From contig OX365929.1 in assembly GCA_947243795.1 (NCBI GenBank), positions 62,001 to 126,000 of the forward strand: a stretch of 64,000 bases of DNA. Direction: 5' to 3'. The position numbers and the translations under genes were made by a program. Positions 31,420-40,217 of the stretch are shown piece after piece; the stretch's first letter is position 1, and every line of letters starts with the position of its first letter. This stretch comes from Saccharomyces uvarum. Taxonomy: Eukaryota; Ascomycota; Saccharomycetes; Saccharomycetales; Saccharomycetaceae. The notes under the pieces were generated by a model. The model did not search any database. It had not been told where the DNA came from and saw only the letters and a program-made list of their open reading frames with translations.

Positions 31420-31773
31420 CTACCCACCAAAGGTGTTTTCTCCAGAGTAAGTTACATACAGAAAACCATCTTTATCCTTGTGTTCTTGATATATAGCCGA
31501 CATCAGAGCCGCAGTGGGAGGCAGAGTGTCATTGACAAAAATAAAGATGGCCTTTTCAGGGGGAAGCATTATTCTCTTTCTGATAACATAAACAAATTGC
31601 CCCACGGTAAGATCTGCTGGAACTAGGTACTTACGCTTATCAATCTCTGGAATATCAGACTTCTCAGCTTTTTCGCAAATCACAGGTATCCTATTCTTAA
31701 ATCTCTCGGCGATTCTTTCAGACTCGGCCTTCCTCTTTTCGAACGGGTACTCTGACTTGAATGTAGACTTCAT
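31420..31773 (-). CDS. ATG8: ATG8, ubiquitin-like autophagy modifier
   Basis: A 117-residue ubiquitin-fold protein conjugated to phosphatidylethanolamine on the growing autophagosome. Two N-terminal helices ([20 protein letters not shown]) precede the ubiquitin core, with the hydrophobic pockets that bind AIM/LIR motifs (KRKYLVP, FIFVN). It appears identical to S. cerevisiae Atg8 from memory except at the last residue: it ends F-G-G rather than F-G-R. Atg4 normally removes the last residue to expose Gly116, which is still present. Upstream are a Ume6-like site and three GATA motifs, consistent with starvation control. Confidence 0.97.
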   Translation of the reverse strand: MKSTFKSEYPFEKRKAESERIAERFKNRIPVICEKAEKSDIPEIDKRKYLVPADLTVGQFVYVIRKRIMLPPEKAIFIFVNDTLPPTAALMSAIYQEHKDKDGFLYVTYSGENTFGG

Positions 31774-31898
31774 TTCTCTCGTAGTTATTTTATTATATAT
31801 ACCTCAACCTTTCAGTTGCTGAACTCTCTTATCCATCCCCTCTTCTACTTCTAATGGTTCCCCTTTTTGTATCTCCAAGTTTTATACCAAACCTTTTT

Positions 31899-31907
31899 GC
31901 CGCCGCC
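31899..31907. promoter_or_regulatory. URS1-like (Ume6) core upstream of ATG8
   Basis: GCCGCCGCC contains the GCCGCC core of the Ume6 URS1 site, 126-134 bp upstream of the ATG8 start. In S. cerevisiae ATG8 is a known Ume6-repressed gene induced by nitrogen starvation and meiosis. The flanks differ from the strict TAGCCGCCGA. Confidence 0.55.
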
Positions 31908-31948
31908 AAAAATAACTAGCAGCCGGGTGATGGTTGATCATGTGCCAT

Positions 31949-31964
31949 GATAAGATAAGGATAA
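31949..31964 (+). promoter_or_regulatory. Cluster of GATAA motifs upstream of ATG8
   Basis: Two overlapping GATAAG (31949-31954 and 31954-31959) and a third GATAA (31960-31964), about 176-191 bp upstream of ATG8. GATAAG is the target of the nitrogen-control factors Gln3, Gat1, Dal80 and Gzf3. Three in 16 bp is unlikely by chance and fits nitrogen-starvation induction of autophagy. Confidence 0.6.
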
Positions 31965-32095
31965 TGAGCCATTAGTGGTGCAAATTGCTACAGGTGTACA
32001 TCATTGCATGGCTCTACTTTCAACATAAATTACAAATATACATCTATATCACTTTGAGAGGAAAAAAGGGTTGTACATATTGGCATAAGCTGTTT

Positions 32096-35000
32096 TCATA
32101 ATTTGAACACCTTCAACTTGAAAATGGTGTCGTTGATCGATTGTTCTTCGTCACCAATTGGATCCGTCTTGGATCCGTCATATTTGGCAATGTCGGATCT
32201 ACATGTCTTGCTTAGCATATCGAAATGCTCCTTGACGATGGCCTCAAAGTCAATGGTGTCATTAACTAATTCATATTCCACTAGAACGTCGTCAGTGGCT
32301 TCCAAACCACACTTCTTTCTTAACTTTTGGATTCTGTTGACCAGTTCCCTTGCGAGACCTTCAGTCTTCAAATCAGAGTAGATTTTGGTATCCAATATGA
32401 TTAGAACTTCTTGGTCGGTTCTGGTTTCTTGACCAGATTGAACTGCAGATTCTGGTAAGCCTCTAATGGCGTTCAAGTCACCTTTAACTAATTTGATACC
32501 GGCGACTTCTAAATTACCTGTTTCCAAGTATTCCCGTACTTCATCGGAAGTGACTGATGGTAAAGCGTCCTTGACCTTCTTGGCGTCCTTTTTCAACTTC
32601 TTACCTAAAATAGGCCAGTCAGCGACTGCTTTGTACTCAACACCATACTTGACTTCATCCGAGGTTATAACAACATCACGAACATTCAATTCTTCGATGA
32701 TATAGTTCTTCAAAGCTTCAACATCTTTTAGATATGATACATCACTGTGCAAGATGACTAAAGTCTTTAATGGGGTCTTCAAAGAGATTGTTTTCTTTTC
32801 ACGAATGTTTCTGCCCAGGTCGATAACAGACTGCATTCTGGAAACAGCAGTTTCGATGGCTTCATCGAAGTATTCCTTTCTAACTTCTGGGTAAGACAAG
32901 AAATGAACTGATCTTACATCCTTACCGTATTTTGATAAAACGGATTCTGGGATGTACTCCTTTAATTTCAAATAAATAGTGTCTGATAAGAATGGAGTGA
33001 ATGGAGCCATGGCACGGACAAATGTGAAAAGAGCATCGAACAAAGAATTCAAAGCCTTCAAACAGTCGTCAACACCGTTTTCACCCTTCAAACGACGACG
33101 GTTGAATCTAATGTACCAGTTAGTCAACTCATCAATGAAATTCAATAATCTTGGAACAACAGTGTATAATTTATATTGGCCCATTTCTTCATGAATGAAT
33201 TGAACTAGGGATTGCATAGAAGCCAAGATCCATCTGTCCATGACGTTGTCACTTCTTACAGAAGGATCATACTTGAAATCAATATCAGATGTCTTTTTCA
33301 ATAAGGCAATTTGACCGTCCAAGAATTTGAAGGAGTTCCACCATGGTAATAGGACTTTAGATACAACTTCTTTAACACCGTCTTCCTTGAATTTCAAACT
33401 CTCAGCTTTTAAGACAGGTGAGTTAATCAAGTACAATCTCAAAGCATCAGCACCGTATTTGTCTAAAACAATGAGTGGATCTGGGTAATTCTGCAAGGAT
33501 TTGGACATTTTTCTACCGTCGGAAGCTAGAACGATACCAGAAACGATGACGTTCTTGAAAGGGACAGTGCCAAATAGATGGGTACCCAAGACACTTAAGG
33601 TGTAAAACCAACCTCTTGTTTGATCTAAACCTTCAGAAATGAAATTAGCTGGAATTCTCTGTTTGAATTTTTCAACGTTCTCAAATGGATAATGTTGAGA
33701 AGCGTAAGGCATGGATCCTGATTCGAACCAACAGTCAAAAACTTCTTCGACTCTCTTCAAGTCACCTTTGCCTTGTTTAGATGGTATTGTCATCTTATCA
33801 ATGACATCACGATGCAAGTCTGTAATACCGGAGACACCAGTCAGTTCTTCCAATTCTTTGACAGAACCAACACAAACGATTTCTTCGTAATCGTCGGAAA
33901 CCCATAATGGGATTGGAGTACCCCAATATCTATTTCTGGAGATGTTCCAGTCACGAGCATTTGCAATCCAGTTGGCAAATCTTTTTTCCTTGATAGTGTT
34001 TGGAACCCAATGAGATTCCATGACAGAGTCTAACATCTTTGGAACGATGTTCTTGACACGAACGAACCAAGCTGGAACGGAACGGTACAGTAATGGGGTG
34101 TCAGATCTCCAGCAGAAAGGATATGAATGGCGAATTTGAGAAGCCAATAACAAATTGCCAGAAGCAGTTAGGTATTTAATGACCAGTTTATCGGCATCCT
34201 TGACGTAAATACCGGCAAAATCAGTGACTTCCTTGGTGAATCTACCAAGGTCATCGATAGCATTAGGTATGATTGAATCTTCAGATATGATACCGTTCTT
34301 TAAACAGGCAGCGTTATCTTCTTCACCGAAAGCGGGTGCGTTGTGAACAATACCGGTACCGGAATCATTGGTAACGTAATCATCAGCGATAACTCTAAAG
34401 GCTCTTTCAGCGAATTCCTCGGTAAAATATGGGAACAATGGTTCATACTTTAAACCGACTAAATCAGAACCCTTAATTTTTTCAACGACCTTGTATTTTT
34501 CGTCCTTTGGCTTCTTATATAAGGTTTTGATCAAAGATTCCATCAAAATGAAATAACAATCTCTGGTTTCATCATAAATCTTGACATATTCGAAATCAGC
34601 GTTAACACATAATGCCAAGTTGGAAGGCAAAGTCCATGGTGTAGTGGTCCAGGCTACCAATTGAGTTTTTTCTTGGCCAACCACATTAAACCCAATAGTG
34701 ACGGCTGGATCATTGACATCTTTATAGTTTTGCTGAGCTTCAAAGTTACTCAATGGAGTCGTCAACCCGGTAGAATAAGGCATAACTTTAAACCCACGGT
34801 ACACTTGGCCCTTTTCATGAAGTTGCTTGAAAGCCCACCATGTAGATTCCATAAAGGATGGGTACATAGTCTTGTAGTCATTGTCGAAATCAATCCAACG
34901 ACCCAAACGACCAATGGTTTTTCTCCAGTCACTGGCATAAGTCATAACAATAGATCTACACTCGTTGTTATAGTTCTCAAGACCATACTTAAAGACATCA

Positions 35001-35314
35001 TCTTTACCCTTGATTCCTAATTTCTTGTCAATGATATGTTCAATTGGAACACCGTGAGTGTCCCAACCGAATCTTCTTTCCACGTGGTGGCCAGTCATAG
35101 TAGCATATCTTGGAACGATATCCTTAATGGTGGAAGCCAAGATATGACCGTAATGTGGAGTACCAGTGGCAAATGGTGGCCCGTCAAAAAACGAGAATTC
35201 TGGTTTATCCTTTGTTAACTCTAACGAAGTATGAAAAGCATCGATTTCATCCCAAAGGGCTAAAACTTTCTCTTCCTCCTTTGGAAATGAGAAGTGGGTG
35301 TTATTCTCTGACAT
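32096..35314 (-). CDS. ILS1: ILS1, cytosolic isoleucyl-tRNA synthetase
   Basis: A 1072-residue class I aminoacyl-tRNA synthetase that charges tRNA(Ile) in the cytosol. The HIGH-type ATP motif is PHYGH at 53-57 and the KMSKS loop is at 602-606 (RKMSKSLQNYPDP). The CP1 editing domain lies between (WTTTPWTLPSNLALCV, then the acidic GTGIVHNAPAFGEED), followed by the anticodon-binding helical domain. Codon use is that of a highly expressed gene. The start is ATG 35314 (MSENNTHFSFPKEEE). A TGACTC core for Gcn4 lies about 110 bp upstream, in keeping with general amino-acid control. Confidence 0.97.
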   Translation of the reverse strand: MSENNTHFSFPKEEEKVLALWDEIDAFHTSLELTKDKPEFSFFDGPPFATGTPHYGHILASTIKDIVPRYATMTGHHVERRFGWDTHGVPIEHIIDKKLGIKGKDDVFKYGLENYNNECRSIVMTYASDWRKTIGRLGRWIDFDNDYKTMYPSFMESTWWAFKQLHEKGQVYRGFKVMPYSTGLTTPLSNFEAQQNYKDVNDPAVTIGFNVVGQEKTQLVAWTTTPWTLPSNLALCVNADFEYVKIYDETRDCYFILMESLIKTLYKKPKDEKYKVVEKIKGSDLVGLKYEPLFPYFTEEFAERAFRVIADDYVTNDSGTGIVHNAPAFGEEDNAACLKNGIISEDSIIPNAIDDLGRFTKEVTDFAGIYVKDADKLVIKYLTASGNLLLASQIRHSYPFCWRSDTPLLYRSVPAWFVRVKNIVPKMLDSVMESHWVPNTIKEKRFANWIANARDWNISRNRYWGTPIPLWVSDDYEEIVCVGSVKELEELTGVSGITDLHRDVIDKMTIPSKQGKGDLKRVEEVFDCWFESGSMPYASQHYPFENVEKFKQRIPANFISEGLDQTRGWFYTLSVLGTHLFGTVPFKNVIVSGIVLASDGRKMSKSLQNYPDPLIVLDKYGADALRLYLINSPVLKAESLKFKEDGVKEVVSKVLLPWWNSFKFLDGQIALLKKTSDIDFKYDPSVRSDNVMDRWILASMQSLVQFIHEEMGQYKLYTVVPRLLNFIDELTNWYIRFNRRRLKGENGVDDCLKALNSLFDALFTFVRAMAPFTPFLSDTIYLKLKEYIPESVLSKYGKDVRSVHFLSYPEVRKEYFDEAIETAVSRMQSVIDLGRNIREKKTISLKTPLKTLVILHSDVSYLKDVEALKNYIIEELNVRDVVITSDEVKYGVEYKAVADWPILGKKLKKDAKKVKDALPSVTSDEVREYLETGNLEVAGIKLVKGDLNAIRGLPESAVQSGQETRTDQEVLIILDTKIYSDLKTEGLARELVNRIQKLRKKCGLEATDDVLVEYELVNDTIDFEAIVKEHFDMLSKTCRSDIAKYDGSKTDPIGDEEQSINDTIFKLKVFKL

Positions 35315-35422
35315 ATTCCCTTGGTTCGTTTACTGCTTTTATCTGAAGATGTAAAAGAAATCAAATAATAGAAATTATAAATATGTATATATCTGACGCA
35401 ATATGGCATTTTTAATGTTTAA

Positions 35423-35428
35423 GAGTCA
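35423..35428. promoter_or_regulatory. Gcn4-type core upstream of ILS1
   Basis: GAGTCA on the plus strand (TGACTC on the minus strand) matches six of seven bases of the Gcn4 site TGASTCA, 109-114 bp upstream of the ILS1 start. Amino-acid starvation control fits a tRNA synthetase gene, but the motif is short. Confidence 0.4.
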
Positions 35429-35566
35429 TCACCGCTTCGAGATATCTTGCGTGCTCTGAATTCAAAAAAAAATTTTTCGTCATTAAGGCTGCATTACCCG
35501 CAACCGTATAAAAGTTTAAACATAAAGGATTAGATAAAGTTAGCTAAATAGAAGACAAGGAAAATA

Positions 35567-37525
35567 TTAGTCAACCTCTTCCACCGTTGGGCCAGAGTCG
35601 CCTCCGCCACCTGTAGCACCTGGATTTGGCATAGATCCAGGGAAACCGCCGGGGCCACCAGAACCGCCTGCGCCAGGGCCTGCGCCTGCACCGGCGCCGT
35701 AAAATTTGGTCATAATTGGATTGGCAATGGCTTCCAACTCCTTTTGTCTATCCTTGTACTCGTCGGTTGCGGCTGCTTGCGAAGCGTCCAACCAGTCAAT
35801 AGTTTCTTGTGAAGCTGTTTCTAGCTTCTTTGAGTCATCTTCACCAACCTTTTCCTTGAAATTTGGTTCGCTAATGGTGCTCTTTAACGTAAACGCGTAT
35901 GATTCAAGCTGGTTTTTAGCCAGAACCCTTTCGGCCTCTTGTTCATCGTCCGCTCTATATTTTTCTGCTTCCGAAACCATCCTGTCAATGTCGTCTTTCG
36001 ATAACCTGCCTTTGTCATTGGTTATCGTAATTTTGTTGCTCTTACCAGTGCCCTTTTCCAAGGCAGACACATTAAGAATACCATTAGCGTCGATATCAAA
36101 CGTGACGTCGATTTGTGGTACACCTCTAGGAGCAGGTGGAATGCCGCTCAATTCAAACTTACCCAACAAATTATTGTCTTTTGTTCTAGTTCTTTCACCC
36201 TCAAAGACTTGAATCAAAACGCCAGGTTGATTGTCTGCGTAGGTCGAAAAAGTTTCTGATTTCTTGGTTGGGATTGTTGAGTTTCTAGGAATCAGTTTAG
36301 TCATTATACCTCCTGCAGTTTCAATTCCTTGAGATAATGGCGCAACATCTAGTAGAAGAAGATCCTGTGTTTTTGTTGATTGATCGCCAGTAAGGATAGC
36401 TGCCTGAACTGCTGCACCGTAGGCAACAGCTTCATCCGGATTGATGGAACGATTGGGTTCTTTACCATTGAAGAAGCCGGAAACCAACTTCTGAATCTTG
36501 GGAATTCTAGTAGACCCACCAACTAAAACAATTTCATCGATTTGGGATTTGTCTAGCTTGGAATCAGTCAGCACTTTTTCTACTGGTTCCAATGTTGATC
36601 TGAATAAATCAGCGCACAGTTCTTCGAATCTTGCTCTTGTTAGTGAGGTGTAGAAATCAACACCTTCAAATAACGAGTCAATTTCAATAGAGGTTTGAGA
36701 GGAGGAAGACAGAGCCCGCTTTGCCCTCTCTGCTGCTGTCCTTAATCTTCTCAATGATCTTTGGTTGTTGGAAATGTCCTTCTTCGTCCTCCTTTTGAAT
36801 TCGGTGGCCAGATGGTTCACCAATCTGTTATCAAAATCTTCACCACCCAAATGAGTATCACCTGCAGTAGCCTTGACTTCAAAGACACCTTCATCGATCG
36901 ACAATAAAGAGACATCGAAGGTGCCGCCACCCAAATCAAAAATCAGGACGTTGTGCTCTGCCCTACCTTTCTTATCCAAGCCGTAAGCAATTGCAGCTGC
37001 AGTAGGTTCATTAATAATACGCAGAACATTCATACCTGCAATAGTGCCTGCATCCTTAGTGGCTTGTCTTTGAGAATCATTGAAATAGGCGGGAACAGTT
37101 ACCACAGCATCATTTACAGCGGTCCCCAGATAGTTCTCAGCAGTTTCCTTCATCTTGATCAACACCATTGAAGATATTTCCTCGGGTGTAAAGGTCTTCG
37201 TTTCACCTTTATATTCTACTTGAATTACAGGTTTACCTTCTCTGGCTATGATCTTGAATGGAAAATGCTTGGCATCAGTCGTCACTTCAGGATCGTCAAA
37301 TTTACGGCCGATTAACCGTTTCGCATCGAAGACTGTATTGTGCGGGTTAATTGCAGCTTGATTCTTGGCGGCATCGCCAATTAATCTCTCGGTGTCAGTG
37401 AACGCCACGTATGATGGGGTGGTCCTGTTACCTTGGTCATTTGCAATGATTTCTACCCTATCATTGGAAAAATGAGCGACACACGAATAGGTTGTTCCCA
37501 AATCGATACCAACAGCTTTAGACAT
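35567..37525 (-). CDS. SSA3: SSA3, stress-inducible cytosolic Hsp70
   Basis: A 652-residue Hsp70 chaperone of the SSA family, expressed after heat shock and the diauxic shift. Nucleotide-binding-domain signatures are [11 protein letters not shown] (6-16), [14 protein letters not shown] and [13 protein letters not shown]; the substrate-binding domain follows, then the helical lid, a Gly/Pro-rich linker and the terminal EEVD that binds TPR co-chaperones. One oddity is Gln at residue 399 (codon CAA at 36331-36329), inside the motif that is otherwise LSLGIET in Hsp70s. The reading frame is otherwise whole, so the gene looks functional. The promoter has step-type heat-shock repeats and a PDS element. 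Confidence 0.97.
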   Translation of the reverse strand: MSKAVGIDLGTTYSCVAHFSNDRVEIIANDQGNRTTPSYVAFTDTERLIGDAAKNQAAINPHNTVFDAKRLIGRKFDDPEVTTDAKHFPFKIIAREGKPVIQVEYKGETKTFTPEEISSMVLIKMKETAENYLGTAVNDAVVTVPAYFNDSQRQATKDAGTIAGMNVLRIINEPTAAAIAYGLDKKGRAEHNVLIFDLGGGTFDVSLLSIDEGVFEVKATAGDTHLGGEDFDNRLVNHLATEFKRRTKKDISNNQRSLRRLRTAAERAKRALSSSSQTSIEIDSLFEGVDFYTSLTRARFEELCADLFRSTLEPVEKVLTDSKLDKSQIDEIVLVGGSTRIPKIQKLVSGFFNGKEPNRSINPDEAVAYGAAVQAAILTGDQSTKTQDLLLLDVAPLSQGIETAGGIMTKLIPRNSTIPTKKSETFSTYADNQPGVLIQVFEGERTRTKDNNLLGKFELSGIPPAPRGVPQIDVTFDIDANGILNVSALEKGTGKSNKITITNDKGRLSKDDIDRMVSEAEKYRADDEQEAERVLAKNQLESYAFTLKSTISEPNFKEKVGEDDSKKLETASQETIDWLDASQAAATDEYKDRQKELEAIANPIMTKFYGAGAGAGPGAGGSGGPGGFPGSMPNPGATGGGGDSGPTVEEVD

Positions 37526-37695
37526 TTTCGTTTGTTATAGTTATTGTTTATACAATTTTTTTTCCCGCAACCACTACACGCTAGTATGTCAAGACATCCA
37601 ATCTATCAACGTAGTCTGCTTAAATACACCACCGGGTTTCAAATTAGGCAGGATGACACATCCCTTAATGCTCTTCTGACCACCTTTGTGGTTGC

Positions 37696-37718
37696 TTCTA
37701 TAGTATTCTATAAGTTTC
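37696..37718. promoter_or_regulatory. Step-type heat-shock element of SSA3
   Basis: Three TTC triplets at 37696, 37706 and 37716, exactly 10 bp apart (GAA on the SSA3 strand), form a step-type Hsf1 element about 171-193 bp upstream of the start. The spacing is too regular for chance, and SSA3 is a classic Hsf1 target. Confidence 0.7.
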
Positions 37719-37725
37719 CACAACG

Positions 37726-37733
37726 ATCCCTAA
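37726..37733 (-). promoter_or_regulatory. PDS element (Gis1/Rph1) of SSA3
   Basis: TTAGGGAT on the minus strand is an exact match to the post-diauxic-shift element (T-W-AGGGAT), the motif first defined in S. cerevisiae SSA3. It lies directly upstream of the heat-shock element, the arrangement known for SSA3. Confidence 0.7.
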
Positions 37734-37810
37734 TTAAGGGCGCCCATAACCTCCACGAGGCATAAAACTATTCACACCTCTGTTGATAGCGCCGCATCGT
37801 GATTCTGGTG

Positions 37811-38884
37811 TCACTTCTGGTAATAAACACCACCGGCAATGGTAGGTTTATATTCGTCATCTTCATCAGGAACATTTTCAAAATCTTCTTCAGAGTCGTT
37901 GGAGACAAGGTCATCATCGTCGTCTTTACCAACTAAATGAGGATATTTCTTTTCCATTATACCTTTCGTGTTTAGCAGATTTTGCTTTTGGAAAGAGGAA
38001 TATAAACAAGTGTTCCACACGTGCTCATTCAACAAAATATCTGAATACTGCTCTGGCAAGGTCTTTATCTGGAAATACAAGAGGTCATCTAGTTTGTTTA
38101 GCATTATATTGGGCACTGAAGAGCTTGAGCATATGAGTTCAACCATTGCATGCCATTGTAGACTTGACCCATAATTTCCGAAAAACATGGCGTTTAAGAA
38201 CGCAAATTGCAACTCTCCAAAATATGCGTCAAACGAATTTTGGAACGCTCCTTGGAGCATCACGACATTGAAGTAATAAGACCTATCCAAGAAGTCCTCC
38301 ATTTCGTGACCTGGTCTTATGGCTTCTCTGGACTTGAACTTGGTCACAGTGTAATCAAAGCAATGGGCATATTCATCTTCATTCTCACTTTCCATTGTGG
38401 AACCGGCTTTCTGCAAGCTGGATTTTAGCAATTCATTCTCTTGCAAAGTAGTCATTGAAGAATCAACGTAAGAAAACTTGTTTTCACTTTGCTTTATTAA
38501 CTCCCGGATTTTATCCATTCGCACAAACTCGGTTAGATTACACCAGGTATCATCTTCGTCAATTCTAGGATACGAAATCATCATTTGCCGTTCTTTGTAA
38601 TCGCGAACAATATTTTCGAACTTTGAATTATTCTCTTCTTCCACCATTTTGTAAATGCCATCATTGAAGTCGTATTGAATGTAGTAGTTTCCCGTTCTAC
38701 CGTCAAACCAGTAACCATATCTCATACTGGAATCATCCACATGTTGAAAATGGACGACATGAACGTGGTCAATGGGAATATCCTTAATTCCTTGGAAAGG
38801 CTGATTTGCCTCTACATTAAAGGAGTATTGGTCGATACCAATAGTCACTTCGATGGGGATACATGTAAACGGTATGCTATTCAT
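37811..38884 (-). CDS. AAR2: AAR2, U5 snRNP assembly factor
   Basis: A 357-residue protein that binds the RNase H and Jab1/MPN domains of Prp8 in the cytoplasm and keeps Brr2 off until U5 snRNP matures. No enzyme motifs are expected. Family landmarks are VTIGIDQYSFNVEANQPFQGIK near the N-terminus (about 13-34), HFQHVDDSSMRYGYWFDGR, and the central FLNAMFFGNYGSSLQWHAM. The C-terminus is strongly acidic (DDDDDLVSNDSEEDFEN) and ends GGVYYQK. I chose ATG 38884 (MNSIPFTCIP); the upstream in-frame start at 38908 is GTG. The protein is among the more diverged ones here. Confidence 0.93.
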   Translation of the reverse strand: MNSIPFTCIPIEVTIGIDQYSFNVEANQPFQGIKDIPIDHVHVVHFQHVDDSSMRYGYWFDGRTGNYYIQYDFNDGIYKMVEEENNSKFENIVRDYKERQMMISYPRIDEDDTWCNLTEFVRMDKIRELIKQSENKFSYVDSSMTTLQENELLKSSLQKAGSTMESENEDEYAHCFDYTVTKFKSREAIRPGHEMEDFLDRSYYFNVVMLQGAFQNSFDAYFGELQFAFLNAMFFGNYGSSLQWHAMVELICSSSSVPNIMLNKLDDLLYFQIKTLPEQYSDILLNEHVWNTCLYSSFQKQNLLNTKGIMEKKYPHLVGKDDDDDLVSNDSEEDFENVPDEDDEYKPTIAGGVYYQK

Positions 38885-39139
38885 TGGCTGCCCAATATTT
38901 CGCTTCACACTCGCATTTGGTAGCCATTATATGGAGGTTAACAGTATATTCATCTCATTAAGCCCTAAATCTTCAAGTTATTCGTGTTCGTCTGTAGCGA
39001 CATGTAATTTTTTTCTTCGTTTGTCTTTTCTTCATCCTTTGTTCCTATATAAAGGCAGCATAATCAAACTGATCAGCTTTTAAACTTACCTTTGCTTCCT
39101 TAAATCCTTCCCCTTTCCAAAGAAAGTGCAAAACAGTAT

Positions 39140-39221
39140 GCTAACACAGATGCCTTTTGAAAAAGTAGGTGGGTGTGGTCACCCAACTGGTTTTTTCAAA
39201 GCAGGACTAACTGTGGTTAGC
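39140..39221 (+). other. Long imperfect hairpin upstream of snR56, likely Rnt1 (RNase III) processing site
   Basis: GCTAACACAG at 39140-39149 pairs with CTGTGGTTAGC at 39211-39221 (one bulged G). Inside, TTTGAAAAA pairs with TTTTTCAAA, and TGGGTG/CACCCA closes a UGGU tetraloop. Rnt1 cuts stems capped by (A/U)GNN loops, which UGGU fits, and many independently transcribed yeast C/D snoRNAs have such a hairpin in the 5' leader. The hairpin ends about 28 nt before box C of snR56. Pairing is seen; the role is inferred. Confidence 0.55.
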
Positions 39222-39244
39222 TCGTAGAAATATCTTCCTCTTTT

Positions 39245-39335
39245 TTAACATGATGAAAAAATATATTTACACAGACCTGTACTGAACTTTTCGAAGTTTT
39301 GCAGATAACAATATTGCTTTTTTTCTCTGACTATC
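39245..39335 (+). ncRNA. SNR56: snR56, box C/D snoRNA guiding 18S rRNA 2'-O-methylation
   Basis: Box C ATGATGA is at 39250-39256, box D' CTGA at 39282-39285 and box D CTGA at 39327-39330, with a C'-like GCAGATA near 39301. The 11 nt before D' (CACAGACCTGT, 39270-39280) are complementary to 18S rRNA ACAGGUCUGUG. Counting five bases up from D' puts the methylation on the first G of the GG pair, which agrees with the G1428 target of S. cerevisiae snR56. Position and strand relative to AAR2 and RPS8A also match. The mature ends are approximate because the terminal stem is short. Confidence 0.85.
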
Positions 39336-39614
39336 CACATAAACAACCTTCTTACTTTCTTTTTATACGTTTTGCGCTTTTGAGTCTTGCAGCGCCAAGT
39401 GTGTATGGTTTTCTCGAGTATGAAACTAGATACAAGCATGTGGCTTCTGCTAAGTGATACTATTGTTTAAACATGGTGGAATGATATGATAATTAAACAC
39501 ACTTGATAATAGTATATATGATATATAAGACTATATGAAAAGAGATGCGGATAAAATAAGGAGTCGAGAGTTTTTTTGGGAAAAAAAACTACTGCAGAAT
39601 TACTCTTAATTCAT

Positions 39615-40217
39615 CTATTTCTTAGCAGTCAATCTTCTTAGGTAGAAAGCTAATTCTTCACCTTCCAAGATGTAACCATCACATCTACCGGATTGGCCTG
39701 GTCTAGAAGAGATACAAGCGTATAATCTACCAGCACTGAATTGAGATTCAACAGAAGATTCGATCTTGGCAGAAGCAGCTCTAGCAGCCCACTTTCTTTC
39801 AGCGTTCTTGGTCTTGACAACAGTTTCTTCTTCCTTGGAGTTCTTCTTCTTACCCAAAGTTTGACCGTAATGAGCTTCGAACCATTGCTTGAATGGAGTA
39901 GCATCAATTTGAACAACGGCTGCCTTGGTCAAAGTGTTGGTTCTGACCAATTCATTGTTGGATGGATGGTAAACGACACCAGCGATTCTGGTCTTCTTGG
40001 AGATACCCTCAGAAGCCCAAGAAAAGTTACCGGTTTCGATTCTCAAAGCTCTGTATTTCTTATTACCACCTCTAGTTCTAACAGAGTGAATTCTCTTAGC
40101 ACCGATCTTGGTGTTGGCTGGTTGACGACCCAATTCAAACTTTCTCTTCTTTCTGAATTGAGCACGCTTGGCACCGGTAGCGGATCTTTTGTGACGAGAA
40201 TCACGAGAAATACCCAT
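39615..40217 (-). CDS. RPS8A: RPS8A, cytosolic 40S ribosomal protein eS8
   Basis: A 200-residue ribosomal protein of the eS8 family, without intron. It opens [19 protein letters not shown] and carries the eS8 signatures [21 protein letters not shown] and [16 protein letters not shown], ending YLRRLTAKK. It binds 18S rRNA in the small-subunit body. Codon use is strongly biased for high expression. The duplicate RPS8B is on chromosome V in S. cerevisiae. A 205-codon frame on the opposite strand is a by-product of this codon bias, not a gene. Confidence 0.98.
   Translation of the reverse strand: MGISRDSRHKRSATGAKRAQFRKKRKFELGRQPANTKIGAKRIHSVRTRGGNKKYRALRIETGNFSWASEGISKKTRIAGVVYHPSNNELVRTNTLTKAAVVQIDATPFKQWFEAHYGQTLGKKKNSKEEETVVKTKNAERKWAARAASAKIESSVESQFSAGRLYACISSRPGQSGRCDGYILEGEELAFYLRRLTAKK

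Larger units (their letters stand above)
31774..32095. other. ATG8 promoter and ILS1 3' flank
   Basis: 322 bp without a gene. Both neighbours read leftward, so regulatory motifs here should belong to ATG8: a URS1-like GCCGCCGCC (31899-31907), clustered GATAA (31949-31964) and a TATATATA stretch near 31793. Confidence 0.6.
38885..39614. other. Intergenic holding snR56; AAR2 promoter and RPS8A 3' flank
   Basis: 730 bp. The AAR2 promoter is at the left. A long imperfect hairpin (39140-39221) is followed by the box C/D snoRNA snR56. To the right, a TATA-rich stretch near 39510-39530 probably belongs to the RPS8A 3' region. Confidence 0.7.

Noticed and set aside
33719-33730. TGGTTCGAATCA on the minus strand, like a tRNA B box
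   Set aside because: It is the ILS1 coding sequence for Cys-Trp-Phe-Glu-Ser; no A box or cloverleaf can be drawn around it.
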